A DNA stretch of 64,000 nt from Rutpela maculata (GCA_936432065.2 OW386293.2:28966234-29030233), one strand, 5' to 3'; shown: positions 32,126 through 44,076, numbered from the stretch's first letter. Notes: a model not told the origin generated them from the letters alone. Numbers and translations are program-made.

Positions 32126-33224
32126 ATACCTTAAAACTTATTAATTTGACTATATAGCACTACCTTTAACCTTTTGAACAAAATGACTTGTCTATTTTCG
32201 ACTTTGAATTTACTTGTCATTTTTTCCCCACATTGATAAATTTGTGAACAATTTTAGATAAATTTGCATGCCACTAATTTGGTAAATCAAATATACTGAT
32301 CTATTTAATCTATCATAAGTCGAATTGTAGTAATTTAGGCTACATTGGGGTACTTATGTTATTCTGTAAAATATTGGTTCCACCTAGCATTCAGAAATAA
32401 AATTATGTAAACAATATTCCGCCGCCTCACAAATACCTCTATCAACATTTCAAATACCTGTGTAGGTAATAATTTTTATAACTCAATGCGGTAGTGTTAA
32501 CAGCGAAATGTATTAACTTACATTGTTCAACTTCTGATATTATTATTAAAAAGGTAGTTAACCTTGTATTAGAATTCACCAAAAGCCTAATACTTTTAAA
32601 CATAAGGTAACTGGAAAACGGTAAATGTCATCTAGTAACGACATCCGCTTCATTTTAACCCTGTGGCTGTACGAAATAAATCACAACGATTATAAATAGT
32701 CGAGTCAATGAAGTCAAAAAATCGTCAAAGCATAGAAATACGCAAGAACAGAACCAATTTCAATGAAGCATTTTTTAAAACATTTGCTATACAATTATTT
32801 GAAATCAGAAACACTTTTAAAATTGCGATTTTTTTAACTTCTATATAATTTAGAGATTTCATATAGTAAGTCCGATTTTCGGCGACAAAATATTACCCAA
32901 GCTGATTACGGGAACTGATTACGAACTGATGAACTGTGAACTGATTACGCTGATTACGGCCTAGGCCGGGAAAGTAACATTCCCGTACGGTTTTATTGAT
33001 CGTTGCTTGGCAACGGACCTTTTCCGGTCTGTTTTCTGATAGTTTCTTAGCAACGGACTAAAATACTGGAATTGTGATTTTTCGATCTGAAATCGCGCCG
33101 AAAATGTGTAGACATTGCCGATCGATTTCAGAAAAATAATTTTACTAGAATTTTCCAAAAATGTCTACAAATTATAGGATTTTTTCACAATTTATGTGTA
33201 TTAAATTTTTTCATAGAAATGTGT
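32126..33224. other. AT-rich interval with a short motif cluster
   Basis: No gene seen. At 32898-32962 the words CTGATTACG and GAACTGAT recur five or six times in mixed spacing. At 33000-33060 TTG(C/-)TTGGCAACGGAC and TCTTAGCAACGGAC form a close pair. Otherwise nothing recognised. Confidence 0.45.
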
Positions 33225-33710
33225 TGTAATATGTTGCAACCCCTCAAGATTTAAGGTCATGTTGGTTGCACTGAAAAGTAGGCACAGAATTTAGTAGTTC
33301 AGATGTCTGAATGTGGAAAGAACTTACTAGAAGGTCTAGAGTGATGACATATCTGTTCTGGAACTGTCTAGAGTATGGTGACGTCATGAGAGAAGCTTCC
33401 AGATCTGTCATCTTTGGTATATAAGGCATGAAGTAAACCAAAAGGGGAGAAGTTAGTGCAGTACTAATTGTCAGTTGAAATGGTCAGAGAGTAAACACAG
33501 TGATAAAGTTCAGTTTAGATAGCAAGAGTAGTAAGATCAGAACAGAAGAGAGTAAAGTAAGTGATCAAGTAGTACACAGTGTGTTATTAGCCAAGTAGTT
33601 ATTGTTGTAATTAAGTAAGTTAATAAATTAGTGTTTAGTGTTACCCTGGTTGTTATAATTTTCGAATCCACGATACAGGGTGTTTACAAAAAGGGTGTAA
33701 GCACGTTACA
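33225..33710 (+). mobile_element. Solo LTR, Ty3/gypsy-type
   Basis: The 3-prime end (GTTTAGTGTTACCCTGGTTG, then CCACGATACAGGGTGTTTAC and a terminal GCACGTTACA) matches, in inverted orientation, the LTR piece of the gypsy element at 41312. A TATA-like GGTATATAAGGC lies at about 33415 and AATAAATTAG downstream, giving a plausible U3-R-U5 order. No internal retroviral sequence adjoins either side. The exact 5-prime TG is uncertain and no target duplication was confirmed. Confidence 0.7.
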
Positions 33711-33992
33711 GTATATTGGAGATGATTTTTGGATTAAATTATCATAAATAGAGTTATACAAAATTTTTCCGGAAATTTTCCAATATTTTTCCTGAAAATT
33801 CGAAAACAGTGAATAATGAATAATGATTAACTTTCACTTTCAAGAAAATTATATCTGGGGGGTTTTTGGAATCGCTGAAAATTTTTCGAATGTACGGCGT
33901 ACTTTCAACTGACCGTGATTTCTGAGAATAGAGGATTTGTATTATTTGAAATTATTCACATTGGTTCTTATATAAATAATCACATTCTGGGT
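33711..33992. other. AT-rich spacer
   Basis: This spacer between the solo LTR and the next TIR has no recognised features. Confidence 0.4.
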
Positions 33993-36764
33993 GGCGTTAG
34001 GGATACTCTTGTAACTTTTGGACTGGCGAATGGATTTTTTCTAATTTAGTGTAATGATATGGGATGAAATTTTCAATTATATGATGTAAAGAACCAAAAT
34101 GGCCGACTTCCGGTTTCGATGCAATTTACATGAAAATCAAATTTTTAAATGGGACAACCTTTATATTTTTGCACACTTCGATCCTGCTGACCAAAATACA
34201 TCTGATCTGATCCTCAAATATTATTTTGATTTTCAAAAAATATTTTAAAAAGATTATTATTATTTATTTAATTATAAATTTAATAAACAGAGAAGGTAGA
34301 CATTATGCGTATCATTTTCTTCGTAATTTAAAAATCTAATTAAATAACAGGTTGTACCATAGGAGTTCAATTTAAAAAAAATATATAGTTTTCGTTGAAA
34401 AACCAATAACGCTGAACTTAACGAAGAATAAATCGTGTTTAACGTATCTGAAGTTGAACAGAATTATCAGCACAAGTTAAGACAACTCATACAAGAAGCA
34501 GAAAACGGATTGAGTGTTGAGGATCAAAGCAGCAAACGAAATAGTAGGGGAAATTAAAAGAGCAAGAAATGCAGACTGGTATGACAATGAATGCAGGGTT
34601 GCTGTGGACGAGAAGAAAAGAGCCAGAATGAATTGTCTGCAACGAAACACAAGAGCGAACAGAGCGCTATACAACGAAAAGAAGATCCAGGCGGCTAGGG
34701 TATGCAGAAGGAAAAAGCGAGAAGCGACAAAGCAAAAAATTGAAGATTTGATGGAACATCATAGTAGAAAGGAAAGCAGAAAATTCTACAAAAAAGTACA
34801 GGATCAAACACAAAAGTACAGACCGAAATTAACAGCACATAGAGACAGACGGGGAAACTTGTTGACGGAGCAAAGTGAAATAATGCACAGGTGGAGAGAG
34901 TACTTTGAAAATGTACTATCAAACAACGGAACTGATGCTGAACCACATACGTATCACACAGTAGATCCATACATCGAAGAGCCCACCTACGAAGAGACAA
35001 CAAAAACTATCAAATGCTTAAAGAACTTGAAAGCGCCTGGGATCGATGGAATTACAGCGGAATTACTAAAGAAGGGAGGGAATGAACTATGGAAACGCAT
35101 TCATAAGCTTATCTTATTGATTTGGTCACAAGAGAAAATACCAGAAGAATGGACCCTTGGCATAATACAGCCTATACACAAAAAAAGTGACAAAACGGAT
35201 TGCTCTAATTATAGGGGCATTACATTACTAAATGTAACATACAAAATTTTATCGGGTATTTTATACAATAGATTGGCTGAATATTCTGAGCAGATTCTTG
35301 GAGAATACCAGTGCGGGTTCAGGCCAAACATATCCACAACTGATCAGATCTTTGTAATACGACAAATTCTGGAAAAAACCTATGAATATGACATTGACCT
35401 ACATAGTCTTTATGTAGACTTTCAGCAAGCTTTCGATAGTGTTAATAGACACCAAATGCTGCAGGATATCACTATGCTAGGCATCCCCTCAAAATATGTG
35501 AGGCTCATAGCTGCCACCTTAAATTAATCTAAAGCAGTGATAAAGGTAGATGGCGAGTTAACAACTCCATTTAGTATAAACTCTGGAGTGAGACAAGGTG
35601 ACGCATTATCCACCATGCTCTTCAACTTGACCTTGGAAGCATCCATCCAAAAACTCCATCCATGACCGGCCATATAGGTACAAAATCAGTACAATTCTGC
35701 GCATATGCCGATGACATTGCTATAATAAGCCGAGAAAAGACCGCACTTGGGGAAACATTAGCGCAACTGGATGAGGAAGCCCAGTTAAGAGAGCTCGAAA
35801 TTAGTGAAACGAAGACAAAGTACATGGAAACGAAAAGAACATCAAATACTAATATCTACAGCATACGCATCGGAAGATTTAACTTTGAACATGTACATGA
35901 TTTCACCTACCTAGGTTCACAGATAAACAACGAAAATTTGGTATCAAATGAGATAAAGGCACGTATACTGAGTGGAAACAGGTGCTATTTTGCCCATGAA
36001 AAATTAATGAAATCTAAAATTTTAAATGGAAACCTTAAACTCCAAATATATAAATCCTTGATACGACCCGTAGTTACTTATGGGTGCGAAGCGTGGACAT
36101 TATCCAGTGCTGATGTGAACCAGTTGAGTTTTTGAAAGAAAAATCCTACGAAGAATATATGACCCCATCCAGGAGGAAGACGGCTCTTGGAGAATAAGAA
36201 TGAACCATGAACTTGACCACCTGATCAAAGGAGCCGATATTGTTAGGTTCATAAAAAGCAGGAGATTAGAGTGGCTTGGACATGTGCAGAGAACGGACGA
36301 CGAAAGAACAACTAAAAGAATAATGCAATGGAAGTCGGCGGGGAAGAGACTTAGAGGAAGGCCACGTAAAAGATGGATTGAAGATGTGGAGCAAGATATT
36401 AGGACACTGGGAGTGAGAGGATGGAGAAGGACCATTTCTGAGAGGGCAGAATGGAAAATAATTGTCGAGCAGGCGGAAATCCACATAGGGTTACAAAGTC
36501 ATATGAAGAATGTATCTGAAGAGATAATATTTTAAAAGTACTTTCATACTGATTTTTAACAATTTTGGCAAAATCGCGGCCTTCTATGATTAACACTAAA
36601 AATTAGAAAATCTATATTTTTGGGAAATTAAAATAATATTTGAGAGTTGACAGGTTGTCCCGTTTAAAAATTTGATTTTCATTTCAACTGCATCGAAACC
36701 AGAAGTCGGCCATTTTGGTTCTAAAATCCATTCGCATGTTCAAGAGTTACAAGACTGTCCCTAT
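33993..36764. mobile_element. TIR element hosting a LINE insertion
   Basis: Inverted arms lie at about 33993-34252 and 36603-36764. Landmarks are AGGGATACTCTTGTAAC / GTTACAAGACTGTCCCT, GCGAATGGATTTT / AAAATCCATTCGC, and CCAAAATGGCCGACTTCCGG with its complement. Inner matches around AATATTATTTT show the arms converging toward the LINE at 34260-36600. After removing the LINE this is a foldback of about 420 bp. Confidence 0.8.
34300..36535 (+). pseudogene. RTE-like LINE ORF2, endonuclease-truncated
   Basis: The remnant starts after the lost endonuclease domain. The main frame (34514-35527) holds LKAPGIDGITAELLKKGG, NYRGITLLNVTYKILSGIL, GEYQCGFRPNISTTDQIF and YVDFQQAFDSVN. After a stop at 35525 come GVRQGDALSTMLFN, a second frame (35662-36135) with the intact catalytic box CAYADDIAII, FTYLGSQINNEN and RPVVTYGCEAWTL, then (36145-36535) RLEWLGHVQR and GRPRKRWIEDVE. 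At least two stops or frameshifts, near 34518, 35527, 35660 and 36135, break it. Clade placement as RTE-like is tentative. Confidence 0.85.
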
Positions 36765-37272
36765 CGGCTGAGCTAACCGGTATACCTATCGCTTTTTTCT
36801 ATTTTTAATCTTTTTATAACTTCGGCGCTTCTTAGTAGCAATTTACTATTTGTACGTACATAATATTATAAATTATCACACTAAATGAACAATAAGAAGC
36901 TAAACATTTATTATCAAAATGTTAGAGGTTTAAGAACAAAGACAGACGGTTTGCAGAAATGGATTGGTGAAGATATTTTTAATGGGGACATTTTGGATGG
37001 CAGGTATGTAATTTACTGCCGTGAGGTGGGGTTGTTCTGTTAGCTATCAAACGTAAATTTAAATCTAAATCAATTTCTATCGTTACACCTAAAGAAATAG
37101 AATGTGTAGTAGCGCAAGCATCTATTATATTAATGATGAAAAATTTATAGTAATTAGTTGTTACATGTACGTCGTCTTCTGAAACACAAAAAATTATATG
37201 ATGCTCTGGACCAGTGTATGGATATGTTTAGCAAAAATATAATAATACTGGGGGATTTTAATGTACCGATTA

Positions 37273-38242
37273 CACAGGTCTGCAAAAAACTATTTTTTTT
37301 TTCAGCTGCATGGGATGTTTTTGGTAAATATTATGTTTTCTAGCCTGCTGAATCCAAAAATGATCTCTATTTCCCTCCATCACGTACAGTTTTTTTTTGC
37401 AAAATACAAGGTGTTTTGATAAAAAAAGTCTAACACTAATGAAAAACCACCATTTTATTACAATGAACTAAACAATATGTCTTATAATTAAAGAAACAAT
37501 TTCTTCATGAAATGTACTTAACATTCCATGTTCAGTTTTTTGAAACCTTTTCTTCTTCTCTTTGATACTTCTCCGAACGCGCATTCGCTTTCAGTTTTCT
37601 GCTTCCCTCTTGAGCATCCAACAGTAGTCAGCTAGCATATTGACGTCCCAGCTTCCTTGGTAACATTTCTCTATATCACGGATATTCTGGTGAAATCTCT
37701 CACCCTACTCTTCACTAAAGGCTTCCAAGTTTTCGAAAAAACAGTCGACATGGGAGTGTAAGAAATGAACTTTTAAGGTCGTTGCATCCTTGAGCTTTAT
37801 ACGCAGCCAATATGCGTTGTACAATGATTTTATAGTAAATGGTCTTTAGTATTACCCAAAAACTTGTGCACTACTTCTTTGAAAGGGCCCCACGCTTCTT
37901 TTTCTTTTTCTCCCATTATTTCTGAAAAGAGGGGATCAGATAACAGTTTTCGTATGTCGGGACCAGTGAAAACCTCTTTCAACTTGGCTTCAGACAGTTT
38001 TGGGAACTTGGAACACAGATATCTGAAACATTCCCATCTTTTGGCAGTATATAACAACCAAGAATAGGATACCAGATTTCGAGTTAAACGAGCGTTTCAC
38101 TCTAAATGAAACTACAAACACGAGTTTTGCAAGAAGACCTGACGTGATGGAATTTTTCGAGTATTTTTCCCGGTTTCAGTGAGTAAAAATATATAAGAAA
38201 CAGCATAAAAATCATATGCAGTTTTTTTGTTGCAGACCTGTG
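37273..38242 (-). mobile_element. DNA transposon with CACAGGTCTGC termini (copy A)
   Basis: The ends are CACAGGTCTGCAAAAAACT and AGTTTTTTTGTTGCAGACCT with TGTG. It interrupts a LINE endonuclease reading frame, which resumes after the right end. A minus-strand remnant of the protein family seen at 5276-6545 is inside. A shorter relative lies at 58616-59199. The right flank (TTTT) does not repeat the left flank (ATTA), so the duplication is decayed or absent. Confidence 0.85.
37590..38090 (-). pseudogene. CACAG-element protein remnant (copy A)
   Basis: The minus strand reads AKRWECFRYLCSKFPKLSEA, LSDPLFSEIMGEKEKEAWGPF and KEVVHKFLGNTKD (37830-38057). After a frameshift come KVHFLHSHVDCFFENL, FSEE, a premature stop, GERFHQNIRDIEKCYQGSW, then NMLADYCWMLKREAEN and a stop. 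Residue order matches the plus-strand remnant at 5276-6545. Only the C-terminal half is left; the CFLC-type motif is gone. Confidence 0.8.
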
Positions 38243-38880
38243 TTTTAATTTGTATGCTGGAAATACCATCACAAAATAACTAGCGGATTTTATGCAGCTA
38301 TATAACCTCAGATTACAGAATAACATTAGAAATATTAATAATAGAACACTAGATTTAGTTATTAGCAATATCAACTCGGATGTAAAAAAAGAAAAAGAAT
38401 CTGTCGCACCTATAGACTTGCATCACCACTACTAGTATTGTATATGCTTATTTGTACCTCAAAATCCGCAAATGATGGATGTTACGAGCAATTTAGAAAA
38501 TAAGTACAATTTTAGACGTGCAAGTTTTTTGATACTAGTACTAGTATTTTTTTACTCAAATATTATTCTTATACTAAATTTTCAAAGATTCAGTTTTGAC
38601 TGAATGTCATCGAAAAAAAAAATGTTTATATACATTGCTTGTAATTGTTTAAACAATGTTAATACTTCAATCTGACTGCCTGAATATTTCTAATTTCAAA
38701 TAATGGGTATAATAAATCAAATATTCTTAAAAAATTTCAGCAAAATCGGTCTGCCCTTGTGGGCTCCAAAGTAAGAACCTTCATTGACCCGACTACTAAT
38801 AACAAAGGAAGATATAATGAACTCAAACCAATAACAGAATTAATGAGAGGCATTAATATATTCTCCTGGAATTCTTGATT

Positions 38881-39547
38881 CGGAGATTTTTGGTGCAATG
38901 ACCATTAAAAGCAGGTGCTCTCAGGATTCCTTTATTTATTTCTGCAATCGTATAATGCCGGCGTTCGGCTTTAGGTCATTATTTAAATGCACAATTTTTC
39001 TTTTCAGGTAGAGTGCAACCGCGAGATGTAACCTAAATAATGAAGACTTTCGCGGTAATAATAAAAAATGTGAAAAGAATATATATCTCGTTTAAATATA
39101 AACAATTTTCATCCTGTACGTAATAATTTATTGTTCTTGAGGTACAATAAAAAATAAAAGAAAGTCAGGGATATGACGGATGTGATTTAGTGTGTCGTGT
39201 TGTCAACCAGTCAGAGGTGACCCTTGAGTTGTTTATCTCGAATTTATTTGCTTCTTATTTGTTAAACAATGTCACTTTTAAAAATTACTACCTACCTACT
39301 GAATTGTAAGTTAGGCGCGAACGTGTTCAATTAGAGAAAACACTTGCTGAAATTGTCGAAAACAAGTATTTGCCTTGTCATCACAAAAAGAGGTGTTTTC
39401 GTATTGATTGTTTCGAATATAAATGATTAGTTGATATAAATCAGTCCGAGAAATACAAGTCATCTAAGTAAAGTATTTATTCACACACGGAGGCAATTTA
39501 CTAACATATATTTTGGCTCGTGTAGAACATAACCCAGAGAAAAGTGT
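38881..39547. other. No recognised features
   Basis: AT-rich sequence lacking a readable gene or paired repeats. Confidence 0.45.
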
Positions 39548-39557
39548 GCCACAATTA

Positions 39558-39928
39558 TAGGGTTGCCAGGCCTAAAATTCGAAAAGCCGGACTTTACTTA
39601 TAAATTTGGCCGGACATTTGGTACAAAAGCAGAACAGCATTCGCTCGCCATAAAAAAAATAACTGAAGCACAAAATCAGTCTTAATATTTTTATTAAACT
39701 TGATTAATTTAAAAATAAACATTTGTTACATACGAACAGAAAAAACAAATAAAATGTTTCTATAGAAAAGCGAACTAAAAAACGAAAAAAAAAACTAAAA
39801 AATTACGTTTTAGAGCCTTAGGCAAAGGCCAAACAAAAGCCGGACAGGCCGGACATGTTAATTTTTAGCCGGACGAAACCGTAAAAAGCCAAACCTGTCC
39901 GGCTGAAGCCGGACGCCTGACAACCCTA
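39558..39928. mobile_element. MITE with TAGGGTTG TIRs and a 10-bp target duplication
   Basis: The ends are TAGGGTTGCCAGGC and GCCTGACAACCCTA. GCCACAATTA flanks the element perfectly on both sides (39548-39557 and 39929-39938). Subterminal AGCCGGAC motifs are repeated on both arms. The TAGGG start resembles hAT, but a 10-bp duplication exceeds the hAT norm of 8 and would fit MULE-like elements better, so the class is unresolved. Confidence 0.85.
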
Positions 39929-39938
39929 GCCACAATTA

Positions 39939-40965
39939 CCTCGAACTAGGTATCTACTGATAAAACAGTTCAAGAGTATCAACATTTTTAAGGAGAGAAA
40001 AGTTATATCCCTTTCCAACCAGCAAGCAAGCAAGCAAAATTAATCAACTACAAAGACAAAATAATTCTATGAAGTCAGAAATTACTTAATTTCTTTTTAA
40101 TAGCTGGTTATCAAGCCATAACTCTTGAATCAATCTTCTTTATCAATTGAAGGGTACATGTGAAAATAGATCATAAGTTCATTTCTGTGGAAAAATTTGG
40201 CAGAAGCATTATCTTGTACTTCACTCTCTGTGCTTCCAGCTGGCAAGGTGGGTTATTGGAAAAAAACGACCACAGTGCCTGTAATGAAATTAAATAGAAA
40301 TACGAATATTGGGCTGTTTCATGCAAGAACTGTCAAAGTCCACCAATCAGTATTTGTTTCTTTTTTAAGCCTTTATGAGTATTTACGAGCCTTCCTATGC
40401 TTAGCATAAAATTCACTTTTGCTTTTATCCCTTAAAAACGATTGTCCTTTGTTTATAATTTTGAACACATACAATACTAAAAATACAGCCTGCTACTTTT
40501 CTAGCTTCATCAGCAGCTTGTTCATCAAGTCCTTTTTAATTGGAATTCGTCTTCTAGAAAGTCCCTCGTCCAACTTGATGTCATATCCTTCTTCTTCGAA
40601 TGTATGATTTATTTGATTCACGAATTTTTTGCAGAGGTATGCAAATTTGGTTTTAATAGAGTTTCATGTAGACAAATAGCCTAAACAACGTGTATGAAGA
40701 CATTGCGAAATCAGAGTGAAAATGTCGAATAGATCTTGATATATAAATGTATATTCGCTACAATTCAAATTTAAATCATGCACAAGGCAGTTTCGTATAT
40801 CAGTAATATTGAGGCAGAAGATATATGGCGTTCTCACTCCAATATATTCGTATTTTTCACACACTGCGGATATAGGGAACTACCATTTATCAGTCCATTA
40901 GAGGAGAGCGGGCAGATCGATATTTAAGGAAAAACTACTATAACAAAACAACACTCGTCATCCAC
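39939..40965. other. Unrecognised interval
   Basis: Minus-strand frames near 40664-40864 and 40410-40640 read as ordinary protein-like text (for example CEKYEYIGVRTPYIFCL) but match no family I recognise and are interrupted. A GCAAG-type microrepeat (AGCAAGCAAGCAAGCAAA) is at about 40020. Confidence 0.35.
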
Positions 40966-41110
40966 ACCTAAAATTTTGTACACCAGATTTCCTCTTTGAC
41001 GAAGATTACACAGATTTCCTCGGATTCTCTCAAAGACTTCCTGAGATTTTCTCGGATTTCCTTCTGAGTGTGCACCAGATTTACTTCGCGGTTTGTCCCT
41101 CGCTCGTCAG
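40966..41110 (+). repeat. Dispersed repeat rich in GATTTCCT units, copy 2
   Basis: It begins AAAATTTTGTACACCAGATT and GACGAAGATTACACAGATTT, as at 4345, with fewer internal GATTTCCT units. It ends GTGCACCAGATTTACTTCGC followed by GGTTTGTCCCTCG. Copy number of the short unit differs from copy 1, consistent with slippage. Confidence 0.65.
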
Positions 41111-41529
41111 CATATCGTATATCCACACAAATCTCGGCGACGAAAATTTTTTTCCATCGCACGAAAATTTTTTTTATTTTTGGAGCATTCGCCATCTAGC
41201 CACCCTGTCCAGTCCACGCCTGGCTTTATGTTTTTCGGGAACGAAAGGCTAAGAGATTTCTAAGAGATAAAATGACAGATTAACTTCAAGGTGAGTTGTT
41301 TAAATATTGTTACGTGTTTACACCCCTTTTGTAAACACCCTGTATCGTGGATCCGAAAATTATAACACCAGGGAAACACTAAACACTGATTTATTAACTT
41401 ACTAATTACAGCAAATAATTACTTTACTAATAATCTACTAAGTACTATAATTCACTAGATCTACTTCTCCATGAACCGTAGCCCTGTCTCCTGTAGCTGG
41501 CATTTCGTGTTGTGTTGTCTCTTGTTATT

Positions 41530-43080
41530 CTTTATGACCGATCCTGGCGTTCTATTGATGACGTATTGCCTGTGTCGATGGTAAACACACATTTCCTGTC
41601 ATTTACACAGCCTTGTAACAGTAGACTATTCGAAATTCTTAGCTGGGAAATCTTTACTTCTCTGGGGACATCCTGTTCTCCAGCCAGTACCGCCCTAGTG
41701 GCATTTACCCTGTCAGGATTCCACTGCTGACAATCTCGTTTGACATGTCTCAGTTTGCCGCAGTCATAGCATCGGATACTCCCACTTGGCTTGTCACCAC
41801 TTTGTTGTCTGTCCTGTTTTCCTGAAGAATTCATCATTTTGTCCTGTTCTCCAGCCAGTACCGCCCCAGTGGCATTTTCCCTGCTGACAATCTCGTTTGA
41901 CATGTCCCAGTTTGCCGCAGTGATAGCATCGGATACTCCCACTTGGCTTTTCACTACTTTGTTGTCTGTCCTGTTTTCCTGAAGAATTCATCATTTTGTG
42001 CATCTCTTTCAGTATACTCAGTATAGTCTCCAGGCTCATTTTGTCCGCATGTGACTCTTCGACTATCATAGCACGTACTCTTGGTCGTGGGGTGTCTTTA
42101 AAGGCAGTCTCTACTTTAAGGGCACCCACCAAAGCCTCGCTAATATTTTGATGCCGCGTGAAGTAACTCCGATGCTTGGCCCCTTAGTGCTAAAACTAAT
42201 GCCATGGCCTTTTCTTCATTATCCCAGTTATTCGCATTTGCAGCCGCTTCAAACTGTCTTTATAGGTCGTCCATGAGCTTTGGCCGTCAAATGATGGAGG
42301 TTTTAATCGAGGACCTGATGCTACTAGCTGCTCTCCTTTTTCTCTCAACTATCGTTTAAGGCGCTCTACTTCTTCGAACGTGTTCATCTTTCCTTTGATG
42401 TCACTTACTTCCCCTTTTACTTGACTGACTTCTGCCTCGACTACTTCTACTTTATCTTCGACCTTGCTTATATCTTTTTTGATTTCACCCTTTAGTACTT
42501 CATTGGCAAAAATGATAGCGTCCTGTTGCATTTTCATTTGTTCATTTAGAATTTTCCTTAATTCTTCTTGGCGTCTTTCTTGTTCTTCTTTCTCCTCTTG
42601 CTGTCGTATTTTCAGGTCCTCCATCATTTTTCTCAGTTCGACTTCTTGATGTTGTCTTTCTTGTTGTCCTTTCTCTTTTTCTTCTCGATGGCTTCTTTCT
42701 TGTTTTTCTTTTTCTTCTTGGCGCCTTATTTACAGGTCTTCCAAAATTTTCTTCAATTCGTCTCTTTCTTCTTGGCCTCTAATTTCCAGATCTTCCATCA
42801 TTTTCTTCAACTCGCCTCTTTCTTCTTGACGTCTTCTTTCTTGCTCTTAGTTTTCTCTAAGTGTCTTCTTTCTTGATCCTCTTTTTCTTCCTGACGTCGC
42901 TTCTCCTGTTCTTCTTTTTCTTCTTGACGCCGCACCGCTTTTCTTGTTCTTCTTTTCCTCTTGACGTCTTTTCTCCTGCTCTTCTTTGTCTTCCTGGAGT
43001 TGGTGCGCCATCATCCTCGTAAATTCCGCAAGTAGGTCCTTCATTTGTTTCTCTGTTGGCATGCTTCCTGTTGTTATTCC
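41530..43080 (-). pseudogene. gag-protease remnant of gypsy-type element
   Basis: The N-terminal part is a Glu/Lys/Gln-rich coiled coil in several frames (42349-43080). A capsid-like stretch with LKPPSFDGQSSWTTY and EEKAMALVLALRGQASELL follows at about 42180-42320. Then come knuckles CYHCGKLGHVKRDC (about 41900) and CYDCGKLRHVKRDC (about 41770), and the protease phrase CVFTIDTGNTSS with the DTG catalytic triplet (about 41570-41600). Frameshifts separate the parts. This is a decayed Gag-Pro region with no functional polyprotein. Confidence 0.8.
41671..42000. repeat. Tandem duplication across the zinc-knuckle region
   Basis: The segment with CTGTTCTCCAGCCAGTACCG through GCATCGGATACTCCCACTTG to CTGAAGAATTCATCATTTTG occurs twice in tandem (about 41671-41843 and 41844-42000). 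Each copy carries one CCHC knuckle, and they differ at few positions. The left copy has about 15 extra bases (AGGATTCCACTG region). Confidence 0.85.
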
Positions 43081-43266
43081 TGTATTTTTGTGTGCTGAAT
43101 CCGAATTTTCAATCAAAAAAATTTTCTACCGCGTAGATTTCGAGTAAACGTCAAAATTGTCAAAATACCGTATTTTGACTATAAAAACCGGGATTTACTC
43201 AAAATCTACTCGGTAAAAAAATTTTTAAATTGAAAATTCGGATTCAGCACACAAAAATACATAAGG
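43074..43266. repeat. Foldback MITE at the gag start
   Basis: GTATTTTTGTGTGCTGAATC near 43081 and the complement GATTCAGCACACAAAAATAC near 43241 enclose about 120 bp. Inner stems are AAAATTTTCTACC-GTAGATTT and AAATCTAC-GGTAAAAAAAT. The arms are about 75 bp. It disrupts or overlaps the N-terminal end of the gag-like frame. Confidence 0.8.
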
Positions 43267-44076
43267 AATGATAGGTTTAGTCCTTGGAACAGAATTTTTG
43301 TTTGTAGATCTGTGCACAGGTGCACTTTATCTCCAACGATTGCAAATAACTTAATTGTTCTCTGTTATTGCTATGAAAGTTAGAGGGAGCTCCCATAGAT
43401 GTCTCTGCGGTAGAACATAACAATATATAAATTTGAGATAGGTCTTTGTAAATAAATTTCTTTTAGGGCTCTATATTCTCTGCCACATCCAGATGTGGAT
43501 TGTAAGAGATTTACAATTGATATTTTAATTAGGTTTTCATTTTTGATTGAATAGATAGTTTCGTAAATAAATTCATTTTAGATGTTTCTAATTTCTAGTA
43601 AAAGCAGCACGCATCATTGGAAATTATTTTCATAGACAGATTTTCCTCTTTTGATCTATAATAGACTACTTTTTCTGCTATTTACGAAAACCCATACAAA
43701 ATATTTTTTACTATTACCACACTTAAATTATTCAAAACTAATAAATATCGTCGTAATAAAAAAATATAATGGAGATAGCTTGTGCCACCGATTAGTATTT
43801 ACATAATTCTCGCCGTAATATTATGCGGAAATGTACAAATTTGTCTGCTCTCCTGATTTATTAATCCCATTCTAAATTATGTTCCTAACAAATGCATACC
43901 TATGTTCCTGTCATGTACCAAAACCGAGAAACGAAAAAAAATCCCACAGAGACGTTAATTTATTTACTTTCTTTGGTAATTTACATGACAGATTTTACAA
44001 TAAGCTACATACCCCGAGATAAATTAAGGAGTTTCAATTAGACGAACTAAGATTTATGAAGAAATAGTGTGAATAC
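43267..44076. other. No recognised features
   Basis: AT-rich sequence without readable genes. Two similar phrases (TAAATAAATTTCTTTTAG and TAAATAAATTCATTTTAG) occur about 110 bp apart at 43450-43580. Confidence 0.4.

Larger units (their letters stand above)
36868..38880 (+). pseudogene. LINE ORF2 5-prime part (AP endonuclease), interrupted
   Basis: An ATG at 36880 begins an IYYQNVRGLRTKTDGLQKW segment, the N terminus of an apurinic-type endonuclease. After deletions come GGGVLLAIKR-like scraps and LGDFNVPIT (about 37245-37271). The CACAG element follows, then, from about 38290, LRLQNNIRNINNRTLDLVI, NPQMMDVTSNLENKYNF (about 38460-38510) and finally NNKGRYNELKPITELMRGIN (to 38880). A second AT-rich insertion lies at about 38538-38786. 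The protein is broken throughout. Confidence 0.75.
41312..43080 (-). mobile_element. Ty3/gypsy-type LTR retrotransposon, pol-deleted
   Basis: On the minus strand the order is a gag-like coiled coil (from about 43080), capsid-like region, two CCHC knuckles, protease start (to about 41540), then directly an LTR end (41475-41312) that finishes in CACGTAACA. Reverse transcriptase, RNase H and integrase are absent. The LTR end matches the solo LTR at 33225-33710. Confidence 0.8.

Noticed and set aside
40410..40864. Possible minus-strand gene fragments
   Set aside because: The text looks protein-like but is broken and matches no family I can name, so only an unrecognised interval is reported.
42464..42876. 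Plus-strand hydrophobic frames resembling membrane proteins
   Set aside because: They are antisense to the Glu/Lys-rich coiled coil of the gag remnant, which produces Phe/Leu/Ser-rich shadows.
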